Below are positions 25,774 through 33,318 of a DNA stretch of 64,000 nucleotides, piece after piece. The translations under genes were made by a program, and so were the position numbers. The notes under the pieces were generated by a model that was not told where the DNA came from, searched no databases, and worked only from the letters and a program-made list of their open reading frames with translations. Numbering within the stretch: position 1 is the stretch's first letter; every line of letters starts with the position of its first letter. This DNA is from Dehalococcoidia bacterium. Its GTDB lineage: Bacteria; Chloroflexota; Dehalococcoidia; SM23-28-2; HRBIN24. The DNA is taken from contig JAVVHA010000009.1 of NCBI GenBank assembly GCA_032249735.1, positions 19,549 to 83,548 of the forward strand, read 5' to 3'.

Positions 25774-26814
25774 TCATGGGAAGAGGGCCAGGGCCTCTAG
25801 CCCCATGGTCTCGGGCAGCCCTAGCATCAGGTTCATGTTCTGGATGGCCTGGCCCGCCGCTCCCTTGACCAGGTTGTCTATGGCGCTAACCACCACCAGG
25901 CGCTCCCCCTCGGCATCTATAGTGGGGTATATCAGGCACAGGTTGGAGCCCAGGGTATGCTTGGTAGCTGGTGGCTCGCTGCTAATTTGGACGAATGGCT
26001 CGCCCTCGTAGAAGCTCTGATAGAGGTCGCGGAGCGCCCTGCGCCCCGCCTCCCCGGGAGGGAGGGCGCCTGGGCGCAGGGGGGCATAACAGGTGGTGAG
26101 GATGCCCCTGGTCATGGGCACCAGATGGGGGACGAAGGTAAGGCGAGGGCGCATTCCATCGGTGGTCAAAGATGCTAGCTCCTGGGCCATCTCCGGCAGG
26201 TGGCGGTGGCCCCCAAGGCCGTAGGCGCTGACGCTTTCGTTGACCTCTGAGAAATGGTAGCGCAGATCCACTGTGCGTCCAGCGCCCGAGACGCCCGATT
26301 TGGCGTCCACCACCAGGTCTGGCTCCACGATACCCTCCCGCAGGGCGGGGGCCAAAGCCAGGATGGCCCCCGTGGGATAGCAGCCGGGGTTGGCTACCAG
26401 TCGGGCACCCCGCAGGCGGTCCCTATTGAGCTCGGTGAGGCCATATGCCGCCAGGGGCAAGAAGGCCGGCGCTGGGTGCTCTATCCCATACCAACGGGTG
26501 TACTCTTGGGGATCGCGCAGGCGGAAGTCGGCCGAGAGGTCGATGACTCGCACCCCAGATTCAAGATAAGGGAGGAGGGCCTGGGCGCTGGCCCCATGGG
26601 GGAGGGCTGAGAAGAGGATGTCCACCCTCTCTTCCACCCGCTCAGCCACGGTAAGGCTCAGGTGCGACAGGTGGGGGAAGAGTTGGCTAAGGGCCTTGCC
26701 GGCGCCGGAGCGGCCGGTGGCGGCCACCACCTGCACCTGGGGGTGGAGGGCCAGGATGCGGGCCAGCTCGGCCCCGGCGTACCCTGTCACGTTGAGGATG
26801 GCGGCTCTAAACAT
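25774..26814 (-). CDS. argC: N-acetyl-gamma-glutamyl-phosphate reductase
   Basis: 346 residues. VTGYAGAELARIL is the NADP-binding start, VANPGCYPTGAILAL holds the catalytic Cys, and HRHLPEMAQEL and FVPHLVPMTRGILTT are substrate-site motifs. It reduces acetylglutamyl phosphate to the semialdehyde. ATG 26814 follows GGAGGTGTGAAC. It is the first structural gene of the ten-gene operon and lies 155 bases behind the promoter, downstream of the putative attenuator. Confidence 0.94.
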   Translation of the reverse strand: MFRAAILNVTGYAGAELARILALHPQVQVVAATGRSGAGKALSQLFPHLSHLSLTVAERVEERVDILFSALPHGASAQALLPYLESGVRVIDLSADFRLRDPQEYTRWYGIEHPAPAFLPLAAYGLTELNRDRLRGARLVANPGCYPTGAILALAPALREGIVEPDLVVDAKSGVSGAGRTVDLRYHFSEVNESVSAYGLGGHRHLPEMAQELASLTTDGMRPRLTFVPHLVPMTRGILTTCYAPLRPGALPPGEAGRRALRDLYQSFYEGEPFVQISSEPPATKHTLGSNLCLIYPTIDAEGERLVVVSAIDNLVKGAAGQAIQNMNLMLGLPETMGLEALALFP

Positions 26815-26842
26815 GTTCACACCTCCGCTGCCCACAAAGTTC

Positions 26843-26874
26843 AGGGCCCCACCACCTATTGGCGGTGGGGCCCC
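26843..26874 (-). promoter_or_regulatory. Terminator-like hairpin in the arg leader (segments 3 and 4)
   Basis: In the minus transcript, GGGGCCCCACCGCC (26874-26861) and GGTGGTGGGGCCCT (26856-26843) pair over 14 bp with two G-U pairs around an AATA loop. The segment at 26914-26904 (GGCGGGGGGCC) can instead pair with GGCCCCACCGCC over 11 bp with one bulged A. The two structures exclude each other, as in amino-acid attenuators. No U-run follows the hairpin, so termination, if any, would need Rho or act by blocking translation. Confidence 0.55.
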
Positions 26875-26899
26875 TAGCCAAACCTATGCCAAGGAGCGA

Positions 26900-26965
26900 C
26901 TATGGCCCCCCGCCAGCCCGGCCTCGGGCCCATCGTCGTGGCCGGCGGAAGGCCTCGCCTTTCAT
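26900..26965 (-). CDS. Putative arginine-rich leader peptide of the arg operon
   Basis: A 21-codon frame starting ATG AAA GGC GAG and ending CCA TAG. It contains six arginines (residues 7, 8, 10, 11, 14 and 16), three of them CGA, plus a Trp. It begins only a few bases after the predicted transcription start, so it would be translated leaderless. Segment GGCCTTCCGCC (26954-26944) inside it is complementary over 11 bp (two G-U) to GGCGGGGGGCC at its end (26914-26904). A ribosome stalled at the arginine codons would cover the first segment and free the second. This is inference from arrangement, not proven translation. Confidence 0.55.
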   Translation of the reverse strand: MKGEAFRRPRRWARGRAGGGP

Positions 26966-26975
26966 GACATTTCTT

Positions 26976-27004
26976 ACCATAGGGCCTCTCTTGTGCACTG
27001 TCAA
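26976..27004 (-). promoter_or_regulatory. Sigma-70-type promoter of the arg operon
   Basis: Minus strand TTGACA (26999-27004), 17-base spacer, TATGGT (26976-26981). Predicted start near 26966-26970, almost at the ATG of the leader peptide. The -35 overlaps the stop codon of the upstream crotonase gene. Confidence 0.65.
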
Positions 27005-27786
27005 CCTGTTGGCGGTGGCTCCAGGGGGGGAGGCCTCTCCCCCCGGGCATACCGCTCCAGCCATTCCCTCATGGCCGGGTCACGAAGGGACTCGCGGTGG
27101 AGATAGGCCTCCAGCTGCAGCCCCTGCTCCAGGGGGAGGGAGAAGCCCCATAGGGCAGCCAGCCGGTCCAGGCGCATGGACGTCTGGGGGTACTCGGCCA
27201 TGCGCTGGGCCACCTCTAGGGCGCGGGAGAGGGCCTGGCCTGCAGGCACCAGCTCCTGTACCAGCCCCATCTGGTAGGCGCGTTGGGCGTCGATGAGGAC
27301 GCCCGACAGGATGAGGTAGAGGGCGTTGCCCAGGCCCACTACCCGGGGCAGACGCTGCGTTCCCCCATCCACCAGGGGGACGCCCCAGCGGCGGTTGGTG
27401 ACGCCGAAGCGCGCGGTGGTGTCGGCGATGCGGAAGTCACACCAAAGGGCCAGCTCCAGGCCCCCTGCCAGGCAGTAGCCGCTGATGGCGGCGATGGTGG
27501 GCTTCCCTACGTCGGTGATGCGGGTGAGCCCCATGGGCCCGCTACGGTCGGCCCCTGGGCGGGATGCCAAGGTATCGATGGCCTTGAGGTCGGCACCGGA
27601 GCAGAAGTGACCGCCGGCGCCTGTGAGGACCATGGACCGCAGCTGGGGATCGCGGCGGAACGCCTCGGCCGCCTCCTCCAGGAGGGCAGCCGCCTCCCCG
27701 TCTACACAGTTGCGCACCTCAGGGCGGTTGATGGTAACCACCAGGACGGGGCCCTGGCGCTCCACTAGGACCTTGGGTGCTTGCAC
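27001..27786 (-). CDS. Enoyl-CoA hydratase/isomerase family protein (crotonase)
   Basis: 261 residues from GTG 27786, which gives the usual crotonase length; the frame is open to ATG 27870, but that extension is Pro-rich and unlike the family. GAGGHFCSGADLKAI is the CoA-binding and oxyanion-hole loop, and AAISGYCLAGGLELALWCDFRIAD is the main crotonase signature. RRWGVPLVDGGTQRLPRVVG marks a subgroup in which the usual catalytic Glu of the first position is absent, so hydratase activity should not be assumed. The likely substrate is an acyl-CoA thioester. It lies alone upstream of the arg promoter. Confidence 0.84.
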   Translation of the reverse strand: MQAPKVLVERQGPVLVVTINRPEVRNCVDGEAAALLEEAAEAFRRDPQLRSMVLTGAGGHFCSGADLKAIDTLASRPGADRSGPMGLTRITDVGKPTIAAISGYCLAGGLELALWCDFRIADTTARFGVTNRRWGVPLVDGGTQRLPRVVGLGNALYLILSGVLIDAQRAYQMGLVQELVPAGQALSRALEVAQRMAEYPQTSMRLDRLAALWGFSLPLEQGLQLEAYLHRESLRDPAMREWLERYARGERPPPLEPPPTG

Positions 27787-27974
27787 GACGCAGCCGAGCC
27801 TACCAACTGAAGGGCCTGGCGTCAAGGGGATGAAAAAAGGGATGGGGCCTGCGACCGGAGGGCGGGCCATTCTCTCGGGGCGGCCGCAAGCCCCATTCCC
27901 TTGTCGCTTTCAGCATAACGTCGCTATAGCGCCGCGTCTGTCGGGCGAAACCTGATTCTGCGTCCAGCTTTCCC

Positions 27975-28625
27975 CTAATTCTCTTTCAGGAGGCCACGGC
28001 GGAGGGCGAACTGGACCAACTCTGCCCGGCGGCGAAGGCCCAGCTTCTCCATAAGCCTTTGCCGATATGTGTCCACTGTCTTGGAGCTGATGCCCAATTG
28101 CTGAGCTATCTCCTGATTGGTGTATCCTGCCGCCGTCAGCCGTAAGACTTGCACCTCACGGGAGGTGAGGGCGTCCAGGGGGTCGCGGTGGGGCTTGCCT
28201 CCCGCCAGGTACTCCCCCAGGAGGCGGCGCACGGCGGAAGGATAGAGGAAGACCTCACCCCGTGCAGCTAGCCGCACGGCCTCCACCAGGTCGGTATCGG
28301 TGGCGCTCTTGACCACGTAGCCACACGCGCCCACCTGTAGGGCCCTCAGGAGGTACTCATCTTGGGCATGGACCGTAAGGATCACCACCTGAGTGGGGAC
28401 GCCCAGGCTGCGGATGGCTTTGGTGGCCTCCAGGCCGTCCATCTCTGGCATGGAGATGTCCAGCACTGCCACTTGTGGTCGCAGCTGGCGGACCATCTCC
28501 ACAGCTTCCCGGCCAGTGGAGGCCTCCCCCACCACCTCCATATCAGGCTCCCGGGAGAGGAGGGCCTTGATGCCTGCCCGCACCACGGTATGGTCGTCGG
28601 CCAGCAGTATGGTTATCTTCGCCAT
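27975..28625 (-). CDS. NarL/LuxR-type response regulator
   Basis: 216 residues. The receiver domain (1-120) has LLADDHTVVR, VLDISMPEMDG with the phosphoacceptor Asp near residue 55, and the conserved Lys in YVVKSATD. The LuxR helix-turn-helix (150-212) has LTSREVQVLRLTAAG and QQLGISSKTVDTYRQRLMEKL. It would bind DNA when phosphorylated by the kinase encoded just upstream, six bases away. Its position beside the divergent oxidase operon suggests respiration genes as targets. Confidence 0.92.
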   Translation of the reverse strand: MAKITILLADDHTVVRAGIKALLSREPDMEVVGEASTGREAVEMVRQLRPQVAVLDISMPEMDGLEATKAIRSLGVPTQVVILTVHAQDEYLLRALQVGACGYVVKSATDTDLVEAVRLAARGEVFLYPSAVRRLLGEYLAGGKPHRDPLDALTSREVQVLRLTAAGYTNQEIAQQLGISSKTVDTYRQRLMEKLGLRRRAELVQFALRRGLLKEN

Positions 28626-28631
28626 GTCCGT

Positions 28632-29615
28632 TTACCCTCTGGTATTAATTGGCACCTCAGCGCGCACGATGGTGCCTCGCCCGGGGCGCGAACGGACGCG
28701 GAGGCGGCCCCCCACCAAAGCTAGACGCTCCTCCATGCCCATGATGCCCAAACCCCTTTGACCATCGCCCAGTACTTCGGGCAGGGAGAAGCCGCGCCCA
28801 TTGTCCTTCACCTCTAGGATCACGCGCGCACCGCGATATCGCAGGACGAGCCATGCCTCGCTGGCATTAGCGTGCTTGGCCACGTTGGAGAGGGCCTCTT
28901 GGGCCACGCGGTATAGGGCCAGCTCCACCTCCGGCGGCAGGCTGGGCAACTCCCCAAGGTGAAGATGGACGGGCAGCCCCCAACGCTGCGAGAACTCCGC
29001 TACGTGGGCACCGAGGGCGGATGTCAGGCCCAGGTGGTCGAGGGCGCTGGGGCGCAGGGCCTGGGCAATGCGGCGCACTCCCTCCAGGGCGGCGGAGACC
29101 AGTTCCCGCAGCTCGGCCAAATGGGAGGCAAGGGAGGGATCCACCTCATCCTTTAGCAGATTCAGGCGCACCAGCAGGGCAGTGAGGATCTGGGCCGTAT
29201 CATCGTGGAGCTCGCGAGCTACCCTCTTGCGTTCCTCCTCCTGGGCCTGAAGGATAAGGGCCGATAGGTGGCGCAATCGCTCCTGTTGCTTCCGTGCCTC
29301 CCAGAGGAGTCGGCCCATCTCCTCCAGAAGCCCTAGCACATAGCTGGAGTTGCCACACCTGAGGCACTCCGCCGGCGGCGCCGGGAGATGGGGAGCGCCA
29401 TGCACCAAATTATAAATGCCATCCCCTCCTTGGGCCACCAGCCCCAGCTCCTCCAGCGCCCTTAGGTGGCGCTGCATGGCTCTGGGAGAGCTTCCCAGCC
29501 GCGCCGCTAGCTCCTCCGCCGTGGCCGGGCCCTCTGCCAAAGCGGCTAGGACGCCTATCCGCGGGGGCGGCGACTTACGGATGCCTACCTCCCTTTGTCG
29601 GGTACCATCGTCCAT
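28632..29615 (-). CDS. Soluble histidine kinase with N-terminal winged-helix domain (NarL-partner type)
   Basis: 327 residues and no membrane segment. Residues about 15-75 (ATAEELAARLGSSPRAMQRHL, LEELGLVAQGGDGIY) form an ArsR/MarR-like winged helix. ECLRCGNSS follows with a CxxC pair. Then comes a coiled linker and the HisKA_3 box VARELHDDTAQILTALL (His near residue 140). The HATPase end has VAQEALSNVAKHANA, VKDNGRGFSLP and GLGIMGMEERL. It would autophosphorylate and pass phosphate to the regulator encoded downstream. The winged helix and CxxC suggest DNA or metal/redox input; this is inference. Confidence 0.85.
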   Translation of the reverse strand: MDDGTRQREVGIRKSPPPRIGVLAALAEGPATAEELAARLGSSPRAMQRHLRALEELGLVAQGGDGIYNLVHGAPHLPAPPAECLRCGNSSYVLGLLEEMGRLLWEARKQQERLRHLSALILQAQEEERKRVARELHDDTAQILTALLVRLNLLKDEVDPSLASHLAELRELVSAALEGVRRIAQALRPSALDHLGLTSALGAHVAEFSQRWGLPVHLHLGELPSLPPEVELALYRVAQEALSNVAKHANASEAWLVLRYRGARVILEVKDNGRGFSLPEVLGDGQRGLGIMGMEERLALVGGRLRVRSRPGRGTIVRAEVPINTRG

Positions 29616-29716
29616 TCCTTTGCCATTTTACCATCCCTTAACCACCCCTTTTGTCGGCCAAAACCTTACGGCACTTGGGGGCTTTGCCTGACTGACCAGG
29701 AGCCGGCTGACGATTA

Positions 29717-29740
29717 TTGTGATGTCGAAAGCCTTGTGAT
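29717..29740 (+). promoter_or_regulatory. Direct repeat TTGTGAT upstream of the oxidase operon
   Basis: TTGTGAT occurs at 29717-29723 and again at 29734-29740, 17 bases start to start, in the 160-base gap between the divergent kinase and coxB genes. Such spaced direct repeats could be binding sites for the neighbouring response regulator. A promoter cannot be called with confidence here. Confidence 0.3.
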
Positions 29741-29775
29741 TAAGGGCACATTCTCTGCTGCAAGGAGGGCTTAGG

Positions 29776-30534
29776 TTGCGCCGAGATGTGGTGGTAGTGG
29801 CAGCGCTGTGGCTAGTGTTGACGGTGTTAGGGGAGGTGCTAGCCTTCGCCTTCGATTTCCAGCCAGTTCCCGTGTCCGACAAGGGGGAACACATCAAGGA
29901 TGCCGTACGCATCCTCACCTATTTTGCCATCCCTGTCCTGACCTTTGTGATAGTAGCACTTATTTATAGCATCCTCCGCTTTCGTGCGCCCGGACCAGAG
30001 GCCGACGGGATGCCTGTGCGCTCGCACATAGTGCCTTGGGTCTGGTTGGCGGTCACATCTGGTCTGGCGTTTACCATCATGGTCTTCCCTGGACTTTTGG
30101 GCACCATTGAGGTGACGTCATCGGCGCATCAACACGGATCTGGCGGGCAAGCGAGCGCCAGGGCTGGCGGCGCCTTGCTGGTGCAGGTGGAGGGGCTGCA
30201 GTGGACGTGGCTCGTCCACTACCCCGACCAAGGGGTGAAGAATGCCCGCGAGCTAGTCCTACCGGTGGGGCAGCAGGTGATGCTAGAGGTGACCTCCCGC
30301 GATGTGCTGCACTCCTTCTGGGTCCCCGCCTTCATGCTGAAGATAGACGCCATACCTGGCGTGGTCAACCACGTTACCTTCACCCCCACGGAGGTGAGCT
30401 CATACGAGGAGAACAGCCTGTTGCGGCTGCAATGCGCAGAGCTCTGCGGCCAGGCCCACGCCTGGATGGTCATCCCTGTGCGAGTGGTGGAGCCAAAGGA
30501 GTTCGAACGCTGGGTGGCGGGACAGCGCAAGTAG
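29776..30534 (+). CDS. coxB: Cytochrome c oxidase subunit II
   Basis: 252 residues from TTG 29776 (site AAGGAGGG upstream). Two or three membrane helices (VVVVAALWLVLTVLGEV, ILTYFAIPVLTFVIVALIY, VWLAVTSGLAFTIMV) are followed by an outside CuA domain: QVEGLQWTWLVHYP, DVLHSFWVPAFMLKIDAIPG, and CAELCGQAHAWM with both Cys, the His and Met of the binuclear copper site. It accepts electrons from cytochrome c. There is no C-terminal cytochrome c domain, so the enzyme is aa3- rather than caa3-like. It is first in the oxidase operon. Confidence 0.93.
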   Translation: MRRDVVVVAALWLVLTVLGEVLAFAFDFQPVPVSDKGEHIKDAVRILTYFAIPVLTFVIVALIYSILRFRAPGPEADGMPVRSHIVPWVWLAVTSGLAFTIMVFPGLLGTIEVTSSAHQHGSGGQASARAGGALLVQVEGLQWTWLVHYPDQGVKNARELVLPVGQQVMLEVTSRDVLHSFWVPAFMLKIDAIPGVVNHVTFTPTEVSSYEENSLLRLQCAELCGQAHAWMVIPVRVVEPKEFERWVAGQRK

Positions 30535-30544
30535 GAGGAGGGCT

Positions 30545-32410
30545 ATGACGACGGCTGAGCATGCCGAGCGCATAGGGCTGTGGCAAGGCTTCTACTATGT
30601 GCGCCGTGGCGTCCTTTGGGGGCTCATCGGGTTCGGCCTAGGGGTGGGGCTGGCTGCCCTCTTCCGCACGGCTGCCGGCTCCTCCCCTTGGTGGCTGGAG
30701 CATAACTTCGCTGTGGGCTACGTGTTGGGGCTATTGGGCTGGCTGCTGGGGGTGGGCATGTGGGAGCGGTGGGTCAAGGAGTGGCTGGGCCTCCCCACCC
30801 AGCCCAATCCCCACGGCTGGATGCGCTACTTCGCCTTCACCACCGACCATAAGGTCATTGGCGTCCAGTACCTGGTGACCTTTGTGGCGGTGTTCCTCAT
30901 CGCTGGCCTTTTGGCCATGCTTATGCGCTATCACCTCATGGACTCCCAGGGGGCGTTGTTCAACGGTGGCGTCTACAACCAGGTGATGAGCCTGCACGGC
31001 ATCTTGATGATCGCCGTGGCGGTGGCAGTCATCATCGGTGGGTTCGGCAACTTCCTGGTGCCCCTCATGATCGGGGCGCGGGACATGGCCTTCCCCCGCC
31101 TCAATGCCCTCACTTATTGGCTTATCCCTCCTGTGGCTGTCCTTTTACTGACGGCCCAAGCCGTGGGGGGCTGGGACACGGGATGGACGGCCTACCCACC
31201 ATTAGCGGTGCGCAACGCTGCTGGCCAGCTCTTCTTCAACCTAGCCATCATTACCTTCGGCCTCTCCTCCATCTTGGGCGGTCTTAACTTCCTGGTGACC
31301 ATAAGCTTTTTGCGGGCGCCAGGGATGACGTGGGGAAGGCTGCCGATATTCGTCTGGTCCATATTCTCTGCTTCCATTATTGCCCTTATCTTCACCCAGG
31401 CCTTCGCCGCCGCCATGCTCATGGAGGCGGTGGACCGTCTGGCGGGGACCAATTTCTTCAACCCCGGTGACCCCTTGCTGTATCAGCATGTGTTCTGGTT
31501 CTACTCGCATCCCGCGGTATACATCTTCATCCTGCCGGGGTTTGGGATACTGCTAGAGGTGCTGACCCACTTCTCCCGCAAGCCCCTCTTCGCCTATCGG
31601 TGGGCGGTGGCGGGGTTTTTGACCATCGTGGCCATAAGCGGCATCGTGTGGGCCCACCATATGTTCGTCACCACCAGCGAAGTGGCCTTCCTAGGGGCCT
31701 TTTTGGTGACGACAGAGGCCATCTCCATTCCCACGGGGCTGGTGTTCCTGTCGGCCCTGGGGACCATATGGATGGGGAGGCTGTGGCTGACGCCCCCCAT
31801 GCTGTTCGCCTTAGGGGCGCTGTTCAACTTCCTCATCGGGGGCATCACGGGCATATATCTGGCCGATGTGCCCAGCGACATCCAACTATCGGACACCTAC
31901 TTCGTAGTGGCCCACTTTCATTACACCATCATCGGTGGCGAGATATTCGCCCTCCTGGCTGCCATCTACTACTGGTTCCCCAAGATCACAGGGCGCATGT
32001 ACCACCAGGGGCTGGGCAAGCTCCACTTCTGGCTCACCTTTTTGGGCTTCAACCTCACCTTTCTGCCCATGTTCTGGGCGGGCCTTCACGGCATGAACCG
32101 GCGCATCGCCATTTACGACCCAGCCCTGGAAGGGGTGAACGTGTTTGCAAGCGTCGCTGCCTTCGTCATGGGGGCGGGCTTCCTGGTCTTCGTGGGAAAC
32201 ATGGTGTGGTCATGGGTGCGGGGCAAGGTGGCGGAGGCCAACCCCTGGCGAGCGCGCACCCTGGAGTGGCAGGTGCCCTCACCACCGCCAGAGGAGAACT
32301 TCCCTGCCCCGCCGGTGGTGGTGGGGGAGCCCTATGAGTATGGCGTGCCGGGGGCTGGGCCCCACGTCGTCCTGGCCCCTGCCGGCGGCGACTGTGGGAA
32401 GGAGGTGTGA
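30545..32410 (+). CDS. ctaD: Cytochrome c oxidase subunit I (heme-copper oxidase, A-type)
   Basis: 621 residues, about 14 membrane segments. The usual 12-helix core starts near TDHKVIGVQYLV. VMSLHGILMI holds a heme ligand, WFYSHPAVYIFILPGFG the CuB His and the cross-linked Tyr, WAHHMF the two other CuB His, and YFVVAHFHYTIIGG the heme ligands. The Y-S before HP in place of Glu marks the A2 type of proton channel. Two extra N-terminal helices (GVLWGLIGFGLGVGLA and AVGYVLGLLGWLLGV) precede the core. ATG follows AGGAGGAGGGCT. It reduces oxygen and pumps protons. Confidence 0.95.
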   Translation: MTTAEHAERIGLWQGFYYVRRGVLWGLIGFGLGVGLAALFRTAAGSSPWWLEHNFAVGYVLGLLGWLLGVGMWERWVKEWLGLPTQPNPHGWMRYFAFTTDHKVIGVQYLVTFVAVFLIAGLLAMLMRYHLMDSQGALFNGGVYNQVMSLHGILMIAVAVAVIIGGFGNFLVPLMIGARDMAFPRLNALTYWLIPPVAVLLLTAQAVGGWDTGWTAYPPLAVRNAAGQLFFNLAIITFGLSSILGGLNFLVTISFLRAPGMTWGRLPIFVWSIFSASIIALIFTQAFAAAMLMEAVDRLAGTNFFNPGDPLLYQHVFWFYSHPAVYIFILPGFGILLEVLTHFSRKPLFAYRWAVAGFLTIVAISGIVWAHHMFVTTSEVAFLGAFLVTTEAISIPTGLVFLSALGTIWMGRLWLTPPMLFALGALFNFLIGGITGIYLADVPSDIQLSDTYFVVAHFHYTIIGGEIFALLAAIYYWFPKITGRMYHQGLGKLHFWLTFLGFNLTFLPMFWAGLHGMNRRIAIYDPALEGVNVFASVAAFVMGAGFLVFVGNMVWSWVRGKVAEANPWRARTLEWQVPSPPPEENFPAPPVVVGEPYEYGVPGAGPHVVLAPAGGDCGKEV

Positions 32411-32413
32411 GCT

Positions 32414-32638
32414 ATGCAGGAGGAGCGCCCAAGACGCCTCTTGCTAGGCCTTGCCACCCCTGAGCAGGTGACTTGGTTTATGGTGGCGTGGTTAGGCGTT
32501 CAGACGGCGGTGGAGTACGTCCTGGCCCAGGTCCTGGAGGCCAACCTGCCCATCATGCTAGTCATAAACATCCTGGAGGCAGCGAGCATCATCTACTTCT
32601 TCCAGCACGTCTATAGGCTGTGGCGGGAGGACGAGTGA
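32414..32638 (+). CDS. Small membrane protein of the oxidase operon (subunit IV-like)
   Basis: 74 residues with two hydrophobic stretches (TWFMVAWLGVQTAVEYVL and PIMLVINILEAASIIYFF) and a charged end. It starts three bases after ctaD behind GGAAGGAGGTGTGAGCT and ends by overlapping the subunit III start (TGATG). The position and size are those of small oxidase subunits, but no known family motif is recognised. Confidence 0.65.
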   Translation: MQEERPRRLLLGLATPEQVTWFMVAWLGVQTAVEYVLAQVLEANLPIMLVINILEAASIIYFFQHVYRLWREDE

Positions 32639-33276
32639 TGGCCGAGGCGGCTGTTCCCTATGCCATACCTGTGGCCACTAAGCGCCGCATATACCAATGG
32701 GGCCTGTGGCTGTTCTTCCTCTCAGAGGCCTTTCTGTTTGGGTCGGTGGCGTCCAGCCGCTTCTTCTTGGCGGGGCTGGAGCGCTCCCACCTCAACCAGG
32801 CGCTGGGGCTGGCCATAACTTCGGTCCTCCTCACCAGCTCCGTCTTCGCCTACCGGGCGGAGGTGGCCTGTGCCCGGGGCGATGGCCCGGCCTTCCTGCG
32901 CAACCTGGCCATGACTATGGTCTTGGGCCTCGCCTTCCTGGGCGGTGTAGGTGTGGAGTGGTCCACCGCCGAGTTCACGCCCTCGGAGCCCTTCGGGACG
33001 GCCTTCTTCGCCATGACAGGCATTCACTCTTCCCATGTGGCTTCGGGCATCTTCATCTTCCTCATCATCATGTATCACGCCCTGAGGGGGCGGTTCATAC
33101 CCGAGGGGTGCACATGCCGCCGCATCTGGCCTTGGCGCTCATGCGAACACCCTAAGACGCGGCCCACCTGGGAGCAGATGTGGCCAGTGGAGGCGAGCAT
33201 CAAGTACTGGCACTTTGTGGACGTGGTATGGGTGTTCTTCTACCCCATCCTCTACCTGATAAGCTGGCCCACTTAA
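32638..33276 (+). CDS. ctaE: Cytochrome c oxidase subunit III
   Basis: 212 residues. RIYQWGLWLFFLSEAFLFGS carries the first helix with the conserved Glu of subunit III. TGIHSSHVASGIFIFLII and YWHFVDVVWVFFYPILYLI are later family signatures. Between them, after ALRGRFIPEG, lies an insertion of about 30 residues with three Cys (CTCRRIWPWRSC), not usual for the family. Subunit III stabilises oxygen and proton delivery. ATG 32638 overlaps the upstream stop by one base. Confidence 0.9.
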   Translation: MAEAAVPYAIPVATKRRIYQWGLWLFFLSEAFLFGSVASSRFFLAGLERSHLNQALGLAITSVLLTSSVFAYRAEVACARGDGPAFLRNLAMTMVLGLAFLGGVGVEWSTAEFTPSEPFGTAFFAMTGIHSSHVASGIFIFLIIMYHALRGRFIPEGCTCRRIWPWRSCEHPKTRPTWEQMWPVEASIKYWHFVDVVWVFFYPILYLISWPT

Positions 33277-33282
33277 GGGAGT

Positions 33283-33288
33283 TATAAT
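33283..33288 (+). promoter_or_regulatory. -10 element upstream of the radical SAM pair
   Basis: A perfect TATAAT lies 30 bases before the GTG start at 33319, in the only gap between the oxidase and radical SAM genes. No good -35 is visible at 16-18 bases, so an activator may be needed, or the element may be fortuitous. Confidence 0.38.
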
Positions 33289-33318
33289 AGCTAGCGCCAG
33301 GGGGAAGGGGAGGGGGGT

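Noticed and set aside
26843..26874. Reading the arg leader hairpin as a simple terminator of an upstream unit.
   Set aside because: It lacks a U-run and lies between the arg promoter and argC, so a conditional role fits better.
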